Source: Elusimicrobiota bacterium (lineage in GTDB: Bacteria > Elusimicrobiota > Elusimicrobia > UBA1565 > UBA9628). Taken from it: a stretch of DNA of 64,000 nt. The notes under the pieces were generated by a model, which did not search any database, was not told where the DNA came from, and worked only from the letters and a program-made list of their open reading frames with translations. The position numbers and the translations under genes were made by a program. The DNA lies in assembly GCA_016209035.1 (NCBI GenBank), contig JACQWX010000058.1, forward strand, positions 17,066-81,065. Reading direction: 5' to 3'. Shown piece by piece: positions 34,818-41,172 of the stretch (the first letter of the stretch is position 1; each line of letters opens with the position of its first letter).

Positions 34818-36103
34818 TCAGCCAGGAAGCCCTCCTGCGGGCCTGCTTCGCCGTCGGCTTCGCCGTGTGGGTCGGGGGCTTCGTCGTGGCGGCGAGCCGC
34901 AGGAAGCTGTCCTACGCCCTCATCTCCTTGTGCCTGACCCTGCCGCTCACCATCGCGGGCATGAACATCTCGGCCGCGCTGTTGACGGCGACCCTGCTGT
35001 GGCTTCTCGTCCGCGGCGAGAAGCTCCCCTGGAGAGCCGCGCTCATCCCGGCGAACTACGCGCTGTGGGTCTATTTCGCCGTCGCGCTCCTCGTCTCCGC
35101 CATGGCGGTCGACACGAGCCGGTGCTGGCCCGACATCCAGCGGGACCTCCACCGGCTCTGGGTCTTCCCCCTGTTCCTGGTGGCCTTCGCCGCCGCCCCC
35201 TCCCCCCGCGGCCACCTGGCGATGGCGGCGTCCTTCCTCTTCGCCGCCGGCGTGGGGGTCTTCCAGGCCCTGACCCAGCGCGTGGGCGAGAACGTCCCGG
35301 CGGAGCTGATGACCCGGATGCGCGCCCACGCCTTCGTGCACCCCGTCACCTACGGCCAGCAGATGACGCTGGCCATCCTCGGGGGGCTCTGCTTCATGCG
35401 CCGGCCGCTTTCGGAGAAGTCCTGGAGATGGAACCTCGCGGCCTCCCTGGCCTTCCTGGCCGCAGCCCTCTCAGCCCTCATCCTGAGCCAAGGCCGCGGC
35501 GCCTTCGTATCCTTGGCCGCGGGCTTCGCCGCCATCTGCGTCGTGGACAGAAGGTTCCGCAAGTACGGCTACCTGGCCCTGGCCGCGGGCGCGGCCGGCA
35601 TCGCGCTCCTGGAGGTCATCCCCGAATCGAGCCGGTCTCTCAGCGGCACCCTGCTCAAGGAAGGCTTCTTCAAGGGCGACAACAACCTCAACCCGCAGTT
35701 CCACCGGCTCATCCTCTGGCGGGTGGCCGTCGACATGTTTAAGGACTATCCCTTGCTCGGCATCGGCCTGGGCAACTACAAGACCGCGTTCGTCTCCTAT
35801 TTCCAGGGCAAGGTGGACGGCCAATGGGTCTGGCACTCGGCTCACAACCTCTACATCCACCAGCTGGCCGAGCGGGGGCTCGTCGGCTTCGGGGTCCTCA
35901 TCGCCCTCCTGGGCCTCCTGACCGCGCGCGCCTACCGGCGGGTCAAGGAGGACCCGAGCGCCCCGAACCTCTGGGCTTGGGCCTCCATGGTCGCCTTCCT
36001 GTTCATGAACCTCACCGAATCGACCTTCCAGGTGGAGATGATGTCGACCACGATGTTCTTCATCTGGGCCTGGGCCGAGGCCAACCATCCGCGTCCGAAA
36101 TAG
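34814..36103 (+). CDS. O-antigen ligase/polymerase family protein (Wzy_C)
   Basis: The 429-residue protein has 10-12 membrane segments and the Wzy_C signature around GLGNYKTAFVSYFQG and HSAHNLYIHQLAERG, with the conserved periplasmic Arg and His residues of the ligase loop. It attaches or polymerises the glycan on the periplasmic side. The GTG at 34814 is in a GTGA overlap with the preceding gene; it ends the operon begun at legB. Confidence 0.85.
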   Translation: MISQEALLRACFAVGFAVWVGGFVVAASRRKLSYALISLCLTLPLTIAGMNISAALLTATLLWLLVRGEKLPWRAALIPANYALWVYFAVALLVSAMAVDTSRCWPDIQRDLHRLWVFPLFLVAFAAAPSPRGHLAMAASFLFAAGVGVFQALTQRVGENVPAELMTRMRAHAFVHPVTYGQQMTLAILGGLCFMRRPLSEKSWRWNLAASLAFLAAALSALILSQGRGAFVSLAAGFAAICVVDRRFRKYGYLALAAGAAGIALLEVIPESSRSLSGTLLKEGFFKGDNNLNPQFHRLILWRVAVDMFKDYPLLGIGLGNYKTAFVSYFQGKVDGQWVWHSAHNLYIHQLAERGLVGFGVLIALLGLLTARAYRRVKEDPSAPNLWAWASMVAFLFMNLTESTFQVEMMSTTMFFIWAWAEANHPRPK

Positions 36104-36218
36104 CTCCCCGGATCGACGGGAGCCGCAGCGTCTTGTCATAGGCGCGGAAGAGCTGGCGCCATTCGGCAAGTTCAGCTTTTCCAATCAAAATCCAGCAATT
36201 CGCCGGCCCTATCGATGA

Positions 36219-36247
36219 TTGGATAAACCGCACAATCGCGGTATAAT
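36219..36247 (+). promoter_or_regulatory. sigma70-like promoter, copy 1 (TTGGAT-17-TATAAT)
   Basis: -35 TTGGAT at 36219-36224 and consensus -10 TATAAT at 36242-36247, spacing 17. Points rightward toward the toxin-antitoxin/IS region. The -10 also lies in a small palindrome (CGCGGTAT-A-ATACCGCG) created at the repeat junction. Confidence 0.7.
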
Positions 36248-36313
36248 ACCGCGCCATTCGGCAAGTTCAGCTTTTCCAATCAAAATCCAGCAATTCGCCG
36301 GCCCTATCGATGA

Positions 36314-36342
36314 TTGGATAAACCGCACAATCGCGGTATAAT
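36314..36342 (+). promoter_or_regulatory. sigma70-like promoter, copy 2 (TTGGAT-17-TATAAT)
   Basis: Second copy, 95 bases further right, with identical hexamers and spacing at 36314-36319 and 36337-36342. Confidence 0.7.
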
Positions 36343-36404
36343 ACCTGTTAGGCGCATCCTGATGGCATTCTTGGGCTCCGATGCGGCACACCCGAAACTA
36401 GCCA

Positions 36405-36433
36405 TTGACAATATGTCATTTCTGACATATACT
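36405..36433 (+). promoter_or_regulatory. near-consensus promoter with internal operator (TTGACA-17-TATACT)
   Basis: TTGACA at 36405-36410 and TATACT at 36428-36433, spacing 17. The spacer and -10 hold the inverted repeat ATATGTCA-tttc-TGACATAT (36411-36430), a typical site for an HTH antitoxin that represses its own operon. The HigBA-type pair starts at 37034, 600 bases away across the IS200 element, so the promoter seems to have been cut off from its genes by the insertion. Confidence 0.75.
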
Positions 36434-36449
36434 CTTATTGAGTAAAGAA

Positions 36450-36469
36450 CCCCGGGCCAAGGCCCGGGG
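36450..36469. repeat. IS200 subterminal hairpin, left (possible terminator)
   Basis: 9-bp arms around AA, extended by AAAG and CTTT on the flanks. On either strand it is followed by a short T-run, so it may also block read-through from the promoters to its left. Confidence 0.7.
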
Positions 36470-36483
36470 CTTTGAAGAGGAAA

Positions 36484-36503
36484 CGGATGGTCAGAAGAGT
36501 TCG
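36484..36503. repeat. 20-bp inverted repeat flanking tnpA, left copy
   Basis: CGGATGGTCAGAAGAGTTCG; exact reverse complement at 36943-36962. The left copy covers the last codons and stop of tnpA. Confidence 0.85.
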
Positions 36504-36919
36504 AGTTGAGAGGAAGAGTCTTCGTGCTTCTGGTATTCGAGGTATCGCCTGATGACATCCGCCGTCACCTTGTCCCCCACGGTGCGGACAAAATACCCGT
36601 CCCCCCACAGCTCCCCGCCCCACAGTTTGCGCTCCAGCCACTTGAATTCCTCGAACATCCTGCGGGCCGACCAATTCTTCAGTATCTTCACCGCCTCCGA
36701 TATCGAATACTTCGGTGGAAACGAAAGGAAGAGGTGCACATGATCCGGCATCACTTCCATCGTGTCGATCTCCATCCCATACTGCTCGGCGATTTCGACG
36801 AAAATCTCCTTCAGCCTCTCCCCTGGTCGGCCCGCAAAGATTTCCTTCCGATATTTCGGAATCCACACGATGTGGTATTTCGTGTCGTAGACTGCGTGGC
36901 TGGAACGCCGATATCCCAT
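36491..36919 (-). CDS. tnpA: IS200/IS605 family transposase TnpA (Y1 HUH)
   Basis: The 142-residue protein has full family length. HUH motif His60-Val-His62 (MPDHVHLFL) binds the metal; the nucleophile Tyr126 lies in IRRYLEYQK. YHIVWIPKYRK at the start and GELWGDGYFVRTVG are typical of the family. It cuts and rejoins single-stranded DNA at the hairpin ends during replication. The frame is intact, so the element may still be active. Confidence 0.93.
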   Translation of the reverse strand: MGYRRSSHAVYDTKYHIVWIPKYRKEIFAGRPGERLKEIFVEIAEQYGMEIDTMEVMPDHVHLFLSFPPKYSISEAVKILKNWSARRMFEEFKWLERKLWGGELWGDGYFVRTVGDKVTADVIRRYLEYQKHEDSSSQLELF

Positions 36920-36942
36920 GCGCCATCTATCTTATCCTAATA

Positions 36943-36962
36943 CGAACTCTTCTGACCATCCG
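36943..36962. repeat. 20-bp inverted repeat flanking tnpA, right copy
   Basis: CGAACTCTTCTGACCATCCG, 24 bases upstream of the tnpA ATG. Pairing with the left copy would bring both ends of the gene, or of its mRNA, together. Confidence 0.85.
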
Positions 36963-36967
36963 CGTAT

Positions 36968-36983
36968 CCCGCCTGATGGCGGG
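36968..36983. repeat. IS200 right-end hairpin (inner)
   Basis: CCCGCC-TGAT-GGCGGG. Confidence 0.6.
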
Positions 36984-36997
36984 TGGAGCCTATCCCT

Positions 36998-37017
36998 CCC
37001 CGCCCCAAGGGGCGGGG
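36998..37017. repeat. IS200 subterminal hairpin, right
   Basis: CCCCGCCCC-AA-GGGGCGGGG, the counterpart of the left hairpin, with the same AA loop and outer CCCCG/CGGGG pairs. It ends 16 bases before the toxin ATG. Confidence 0.7.
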
Positions 37018-37033
37018 TATCTCGGCTGATTAC

Positions 37034-37366
37034 ATGAATGCGCCGGATAAGCCGCTGGTCTGGTTGCATGGGGAGATCAAGACACCACCGTTCTCCAAGG
37101 AAGCGCGGCCTGAAGCAGGTTTTTTGCTTCGGCGCCTACAGAAAGGAGAGAACCTGAGCATGCCGCATTCAAGACCGCTGCCTTCGGTAGGCATGCATTG
37201 CCATGAGCTTCGAATTACTGATTCTCTGGCGAAGTGGCGCATTATCTACCGAGTCGACCCGGATGCAATTGTGATCGCAGCCGTTTTCAAGAAGAAGACT
37301 CAGAGAACACCCAGGGGCGTAGTAGCTGTCAGCAAGGAACGCCTTAGGAGATACGACAATGCGTGA
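37034..37366 (+). CDS. higB: HigB/RelE-type toxin (phage Gp49-like)
   Basis: The 110-residue protein fits the Gp49-like HigB group: LVWLHGEIKTPPFS at the N-terminus, RLQKGENLSMPHSRPLP with the conserved basic substrate-binding region, HELRITDSLAKWRIIYRV and AVFKKKTQRTPRGV. Such toxins cut mRNA on the ribosome. It precedes the antitoxin gene, the HigBA order, and overlaps it by 8 bases. No Shine-Dalgarno is visible; the native leader seems displaced by the IS200 element immediately upstream. Confidence 0.85.
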   Translation: MNAPDKPLVWLHGEIKTPPFSKEARPEAGFLLRRLQKGENLSMPHSRPLPSVGMHCHELRITDSLAKWRIIYRVDPDAIVIAAVFKKKTQRTPRGVVAVSKERLRRYDNA

Positions 37367-37694
37367 GGCAAAACGGCAGAGATTGGAAGCTAAGGGCTGG
37401 AAAGTTGGCAACGCCAAGGACTTCTTGGCGCTGTCCGATCAAGAAGCAGAATATATCGAACTGAAACTCAAATTGGCCGAAGGCCTGCGAAGCAAGCGTC
37501 GCCAACGCCGACTGGGGCAGACTGATCTTGCGAAACTGGTAAGATCAAGCCAGAGCCGCGTGGCAAAAATGGAGGCCGCCGACAATTCCGTCTCGATTGA
37601 CTTGCTAATCCGCTCTCTCCTCGCACTCGGCATCTCCAATCCAGAGCTTGGCCGAATGATCGCACGCTCGCACGTGCCACCGCCACCGCGCTAG
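37359..37694 (+). CDS. higA: HigA-like antitoxin with XRE-type HTH
   Basis: The 111-residue protein has a helix-turn-helix in residues 45-100 (LRSKRRQRRLGQTDLAKLV, then SSQSRVAKMEA), the usual XRE layout. It should bind and neutralise the toxin and repress the operon at an inverted repeat; the candidate operator is ATATGTCA-tttc-TGACATAT at 36411-36430. Its N-terminus (MREAKRQRLEAKGWKVG) matches that of antitoxins paired with Gp49-like toxins. Confidence 0.85.
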   Translation: MREAKRQRLEAKGWKVGNAKDFLALSDQEAEYIELKLKLAEGLRSKRRQRRLGQTDLAKLVRSSQSRVAKMEAADNSVSIDLLIRSLLALGISNPELGRMIARSHVPPPPR

Positions 37695-38050
37695 GCGAAC
37701 GAGGCTGCAAACGAGCTCGCGCAGGTGGCGTATCTCGCGGTGCCGTCGCGCGAGCCTGCGCAGTGTCCGCTCCTCAGATGCGTTGAGCCCATGCTGAACC
37801 AACAAATGCCGATGCTCAAACAGCTCGCTGATCTGCCCCTGCAGGCGCTGTGCCAAGCGGGCCTGGGCCTTGTGCTCCGGCGTGCTCGGCCGGCCTCGGG
37901 GGAGCTTGGGGAAGCTGCGGGTGAGGCGGGGCAATCGCGTGAAGCTGGCGGTGTATCTGAAGGCGGCAGGGTGCAACCTGAGGCGGGCGCTGAGGTACTG
38001 GACGCAGATACCCGGGATGGCCGTGGAGGTTGCGGCCTTGCCTGCGTGAG
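37695..38050 (-). pseudogene. possible transposase remnant
   Basis: On the minus strand an open stretch reads TASFTRLPRLTRSFPKL, then HKAQARLAQRLQGQISELFE and ERTLRRLARRHREIRHLREL, a basic helical segment like the end of a transposase. It has no convincing start and breaks off exactly at the end of the antitoxin gene (37694). I do not recognise the family with certainty; a chance GC-rich frame is possible. Confidence 0.3.
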
Positions 38051-38234
38051 GCGCCCCCGCGCCAAAGGCGCGGTGCGGCGCCGGCGAGTCGGGCCTACAA
38101 TTGGAGACGGGAGGAGTTATCCACGCTGTCCACAGCGTGATGGGGAGAAGGCATGAGGAAATCGCAGCGCGAGACGGGGTTCTTACGAGGGAATCAAAGT
38201 TGATGGCTGACAGTTCGACGGGCCGAGAGTCCTC
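38051..38234. other. intergenic, no gene seen
   Basis: Between the remnant and the end of the glycosyltransferase. It holds small stems, CCGCGCC-aaa-GGCGCGG and CACGCTGT-cc-ACAGCGTG, but no credible coding frame or promoter. Confidence 0.5.
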
Positions 38235-40403
38235 CTACGGAACCGTGATGCGTCCCCGCCGGACCGTGACGCCGGGCACATCCAAGGCGAAAGGCAGGAC
38301 CTTGGCCCCGCCCGGCCGCAGGGCCGTTGAGACGACCGTTTCGTGTGGACGGCAGTCCAACTCGAGGGCCGGGCCGTTGAGGAGATAGCGGAAGACCCGC
38401 TCAGCGGGCAGGGGCAGCCCGGCGACGCGCAGGCGGCTCAACTCGACGCGAAAGGATGCGTCGCCCCCGGAGGAGCGGGCCCTGCTCCCTGCAAGCGCGG
38501 CCTCCAGCTCGACCGGGACGCCGCGGTACTTCCCGCGCAATCGCACCGTGCCGTCCAACTCGAGGCTCTGGACCCTCATCCCCCGGCTCTCGAAGAAAGC
38601 CGTCAGGTTCTCGGCCGTGACCGCGGCGGAAACGACCTTCGCCTTGCCGAGCCGCACCAGCTTCGCAGGCATGCCGCAGGCATGCGCCGGCAAGGAAGAG
38701 GCGCTCACGATCCCCGCGTCAAGAAGCTCCACGCGCGCTCTAGCGGCGCACACGCCCCGCCAGCAGAGGCGCTCCGGCTCGACCGCGACGCGCTTGTAGA
38801 CCGCCTCCTTGGCCTTCCAGCCCTCGAGCTTGAGAAGCAGCCGTCCGGCGCCGACCTTTCCCGAGGCGAATCCTACGTCCATGACCAAGGACCCGGCGTC
38901 GCACCAGCGCAGGGGCTTGGCCCTCTCGAAGAGCACGGCGATCGAGCCGTCCGGGAGCTGCCACCGGCGCGCCTCGGAGAACGCCTGGGCGGCCCATCCC
39001 GCGCCTGCGGAGAAGTCGGCGGCCGCCTCATGATAGCCCGCGGTCACGCTGGCCGGACCCAGGAAGCCTTTCTTGAGCAGGACGAAGGGCGAGAGCTCCC
39101 AGAAGCCGGCGCCGGGGCCGGTCATGCGGATGCCTGACCAGCCGAGCCGGTGGAGCGTCCAGGTGAAGTTGAGCTCGTTGAAGCGGGAATCGTTGGCCAG
39201 CAGAGCCACCGCCGCGGTCCCCGGGCCTTTCCAGCGCTTCTTGACTTCGGCGAGGATGTCCTCGATGCGCCATTGCTCCGAGCGGGCCGGCCCGCTCGGA
39301 AAGAATGAGATGCTCGTCACCCTGGCTGGTATCGTGAATGACGGCAACCAGCCGGTCGTGTAGTTCACCGCTCCGAGCAGTTGGACCCCGGCCACGACCC
39401 AGACCAGGCGCCGGTCCCAGGCCGCCGCGCAGAGCACCGCGAGCCCGGGGAGCCCCGGCAGGAGGTACCTCATCTGCCGGTTGGGGACCACGGCCCAGAA
39501 CACGTAGGAAGTCACGAGCCCGGCGAGGACCAGACGGCTCGCGGGGACATCCCTCAACAGCTTGGGCCGCGCCGCGCCGATCAGGCCCAGGACGACGAAC
39601 AAAGGCCCCAGGCTGCTGGGCAGCTCCAGGAGATACTGGAAGAACGCGCCTCCCCTCCAGAAAGGCACGCAGAAATCCGTGCTCGCGGCGACCAGGCGCG
39701 AAAGCACCAGGGGGAATCGCACGGCATACCAGGGGACGGACAGCCCGAGGGCAAGGCCTGCGGCCCACAGCACGTTGCGCCGGGCCTCCGGGCGCTTAAG
39801 CGCCTTGAAGGCCAGATAGAGAGCCGGCCAGAAGTAGCTGAAGTAGCTCCATTTATGGAGCATCCCCACCCCAAAGACCGCGCCGAACACGAGCGACCAC
39901 TTGAGGTCCGCGAACCCATCGGCCTTGAGCAGGGCCCAGAACCCGGCCGCCGCCCACGCGGTCAGCGCCAGGTCCGGGAGCTGGGCGTGGAGCAGGCTCT
40001 GCACGGCCGGAGCGCCCGCGATGAGCAGCGGCGCGGCCAGGGCCGCGGCGTCCTTCCTCAATTCCCAGGCCATGCCGAAGACCGATACGCTCAAGAGCGC
40101 GAGGTAGAACCAGTTGGCCCACAGCGCGCTCCAGGCAGGGTCCTTCCCGCCCAGGAAAGCGGCCAGCGCCAGATGATGGAGCGGCGGGAACGGCGGGATG
40201 TCAGGCTTGGGCACGAAGCCCCAGATGTCTCCCCAACGGCCCTGCCCGGCGGCCTTCCGGTAGGCCAGGGCCACGTCCAGGTGATTGGCCTCATCCCAGG
40301 AAGGGGGCCGGGTCTCGGCGGAGACGAACCCGGCCAGGGACCATGCCTCCCAAGCCAGGAAGAGCCCGAGGCAGGCGGAGGCGACGACCAGTGTCCGTTT
40401 CAC
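38235..40403 (-). CDS. GT-C glycosyltransferase (GT39/GT83-like) fused to DUF2993/LmeA-like domain
   Basis: The 722-residue protein has an N-terminal membrane part (to about residue 370) with the GT-C acidic motif in PPSWDEANHLDVALAY after helix 1, HAQLPDLALTAWA and PNRQMRYLLPGLPGL. A middle periplasmic region follows. The last 120 residues (VTAENLTAFFESRG, LDGTVRLRGKYRGVPVELE, RVAGLPLPAERVFRYLL) resemble DUF2993, a lipid-binding fold. It likely moves a sugar from a polyprenyl phosphate carrier; the GT2 at 40483, transcribed divergently, could make that carrier. GTG 40403 follows TATCAT by 9 bases; no ribosome site. Confidence 0.7.
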   Translation of the reverse strand: MKRTLVVASACLGLFLAWEAWSLAGFVSAETRPPSWDEANHLDVALAYRKAAGQGRWGDIWGFVPKPDIPPFPPLHHLALAAFLGGKDPAWSALWANWFYLALLSVSVFGMAWELRKDAAALAAPLLIAGAPAVQSLLHAQLPDLALTAWAAAGFWALLKADGFADLKWSLVFGAVFGVGMLHKWSYFSYFWPALYLAFKALKRPEARRNVLWAAGLALGLSVPWYAVRFPLVLSRLVAASTDFCVPFWRGGAFFQYLLELPSSLGPLFVVLGLIGAARPKLLRDVPASRLVLAGLVTSYVFWAVVPNRQMRYLLPGLPGLAVLCAAAWDRRLVWVVAGVQLLGAVNYTTGWLPSFTIPARVTSISFFPSGPARSEQWRIEDILAEVKKRWKGPGTAAVALLANDSRFNELNFTWTLHRLGWSGIRMTGPGAGFWELSPFVLLKKGFLGPASVTAGYHEAAADFSAGAGWAAQAFSEARRWQLPDGSIAVLFERAKPLRWCDAGSLVMDVGFASGKVGAGRLLLKLEGWKAKEAVYKRVAVEPERLCWRGVCAARARVELLDAGIVSASSLPAHACGMPAKLVRLGKAKVVSAAVTAENLTAFFESRGMRVQSLELDGTVRLRGKYRGVPVELEAALAGSRARSSGGDASFRVELSRLRVAGLPLPAERVFRYLLNGPALELDCRPHETVVSTALRPGGAKVLPFALDVPGVTVRRGRITVP

Positions 40404-40412
40404 CTGATACCC

Positions 40413-40418
40413 ATGATA
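40413..40418 (-). promoter_or_regulatory. candidate -10 box (TATCAT) for a leaderless transcript
   Basis: TATCAT on the minus strand, nine bases before the GTG at 40403. No clear -35 and no Shine-Dalgarno between box and start. Confidence 0.4.
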
Positions 40419-40482
40419 CCAATTTGATAAAATTGCGCTTTCCACCAGGAGACCGCTTCATGACGAAGACGACCAAGGGCTG

Positions 40483-41172
40483 ATGCGCAAGCTGAGCGTC
40501 CTCGTCCCCGTCTACAACGAACACTCGACCGTCCTGGAGCTCCTCAGCCGGGTGCAGAAGGTCTCCCTGCCGCTGGAGAAGGAGCTCCTGGTCGTAGACG
40601 ACGGCTCGACGGACGGGACCGCGGAGATCCTCAAAGGCCCCCTGGAGCCCAATGTCCGCGTCTTCTTCCACGAGCGCAACCTCGGCAAGGGCGCGGCCCT
40701 GAGGACCGCGCTCAAGCACGCGACCGGCGACTTCGTCCTCATCCAGGACGCGGACCTCGAGTACGACCCCGAAGACTACGCCGCGCTCCTCCAGCCCCTG
40801 CTCGACAACAAGGCGGACGTCTCCTACGGCTCGCGGTTCCTCGGCGGGCCGCACCGGGTGCTCCTGTTCTGGCACTACGTGGCCAACCGCTCGCTGACCC
40901 TCGTCGCCGACATCCTCTACGACGTGAACCTCACCGACATGGGCACCTGCTACAAGGCCTTCGTCGCCGACAAGATCCGGGGCATCCCCCTGCGCTGCGA
41001 CCGCTTCGGCATCGAGGCCGAGATCACGGCCAAGGTCTGCAAGCGGAGGCTGCGCATCTTCGAGGTCCCGATCTCCTACAGCGGCCGGACCTACGCCGAG
41101 GGGAAGAAGATCACTTGGACGGCGGCGCTGGCCTACCTCTGGTGCCTCCTGAAGTACCGTGTCCTGGATTAG
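40483..41172 (+). CDS. polyprenyl-phosphate sugar synthase, DPM1-like GT2
   Basis: The 229-residue GT-A enzyme has LSVLVPVYNEHSTV, LLVVDDGSTDGT, NLGKGAALRTALKHATGDFVLIQDADLEYDP split over the metal site (DAD), and GSRFLGG, the signature of dolichyl/undecaprenyl-phosphate mannose-type synthases. It lacks membrane anchors. The product would be the donor for the GT-C enzymes at 38235 and 41159. ATG 40483 is preceded by AAGGG. Confidence 0.88.
   Translation: MRKLSVLVPVYNEHSTVLELLSRVQKVSLPLEKELLVVDDGSTDGTAEILKGPLEPNVRVFFHERNLGKGAALRTALKHATGDFVLIQDADLEYDPEDYAALLQPLLDNKADVSYGSRFLGGPHRVLLFWHYVANRSLTLVADILYDVNLTDMGTCYKAFVADKIRGIPLRCDRFGIEAEITAKVCKRRLRIFEVPISYSGRTYAEGKKITWTAALAYLWCLLKYRVLD

Larger units (their letters stand above)
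36156..36345. repeat. perfect 95-bp tandem duplication, each copy carrying a promoter
   Basis: Copies 36156-36250 and 36251-36345 are identical as far as I can compare by eye. Each starts GCGCCATTCGGCAAG and ends GGTATAATACC. Each contains TTGGAT, 17 bases, TATAAT. The unit does not match the upstream ligase gene, so it is not simply a coding duplication. Confidence 0.92.
36440..37022 (-). mobile_element. IS200/IS605 family element (tnpA only)
   Basis: The element carries one gene, tnpA, bounded by GC hairpins: CCCCGGGCC-AA-GGCCCGGGG at 36450-36469 and CCCCGCCCC-AA-GGGGCGGGG at 36998-37017, plus CCCGCC-TGAT-GGCGGG at 36968-36983. These are expected for the subterminal hairpins that a Y1 HUH transposase binds. 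The exact ends are not resolved; TTAT/TTAC-like tetranucleotides occur near both. A 20-bp perfect inverted repeat (36484-36503 with 36943-36962) flanks tnpA, which is unusual for this family. No tnpB is present. Confidence 0.8.

Noticed and set aside
36156..36345. CRISPR array
   Set aside because: Only two copies, 95 bases each, directly adjacent with no spacers; a tandem duplication.
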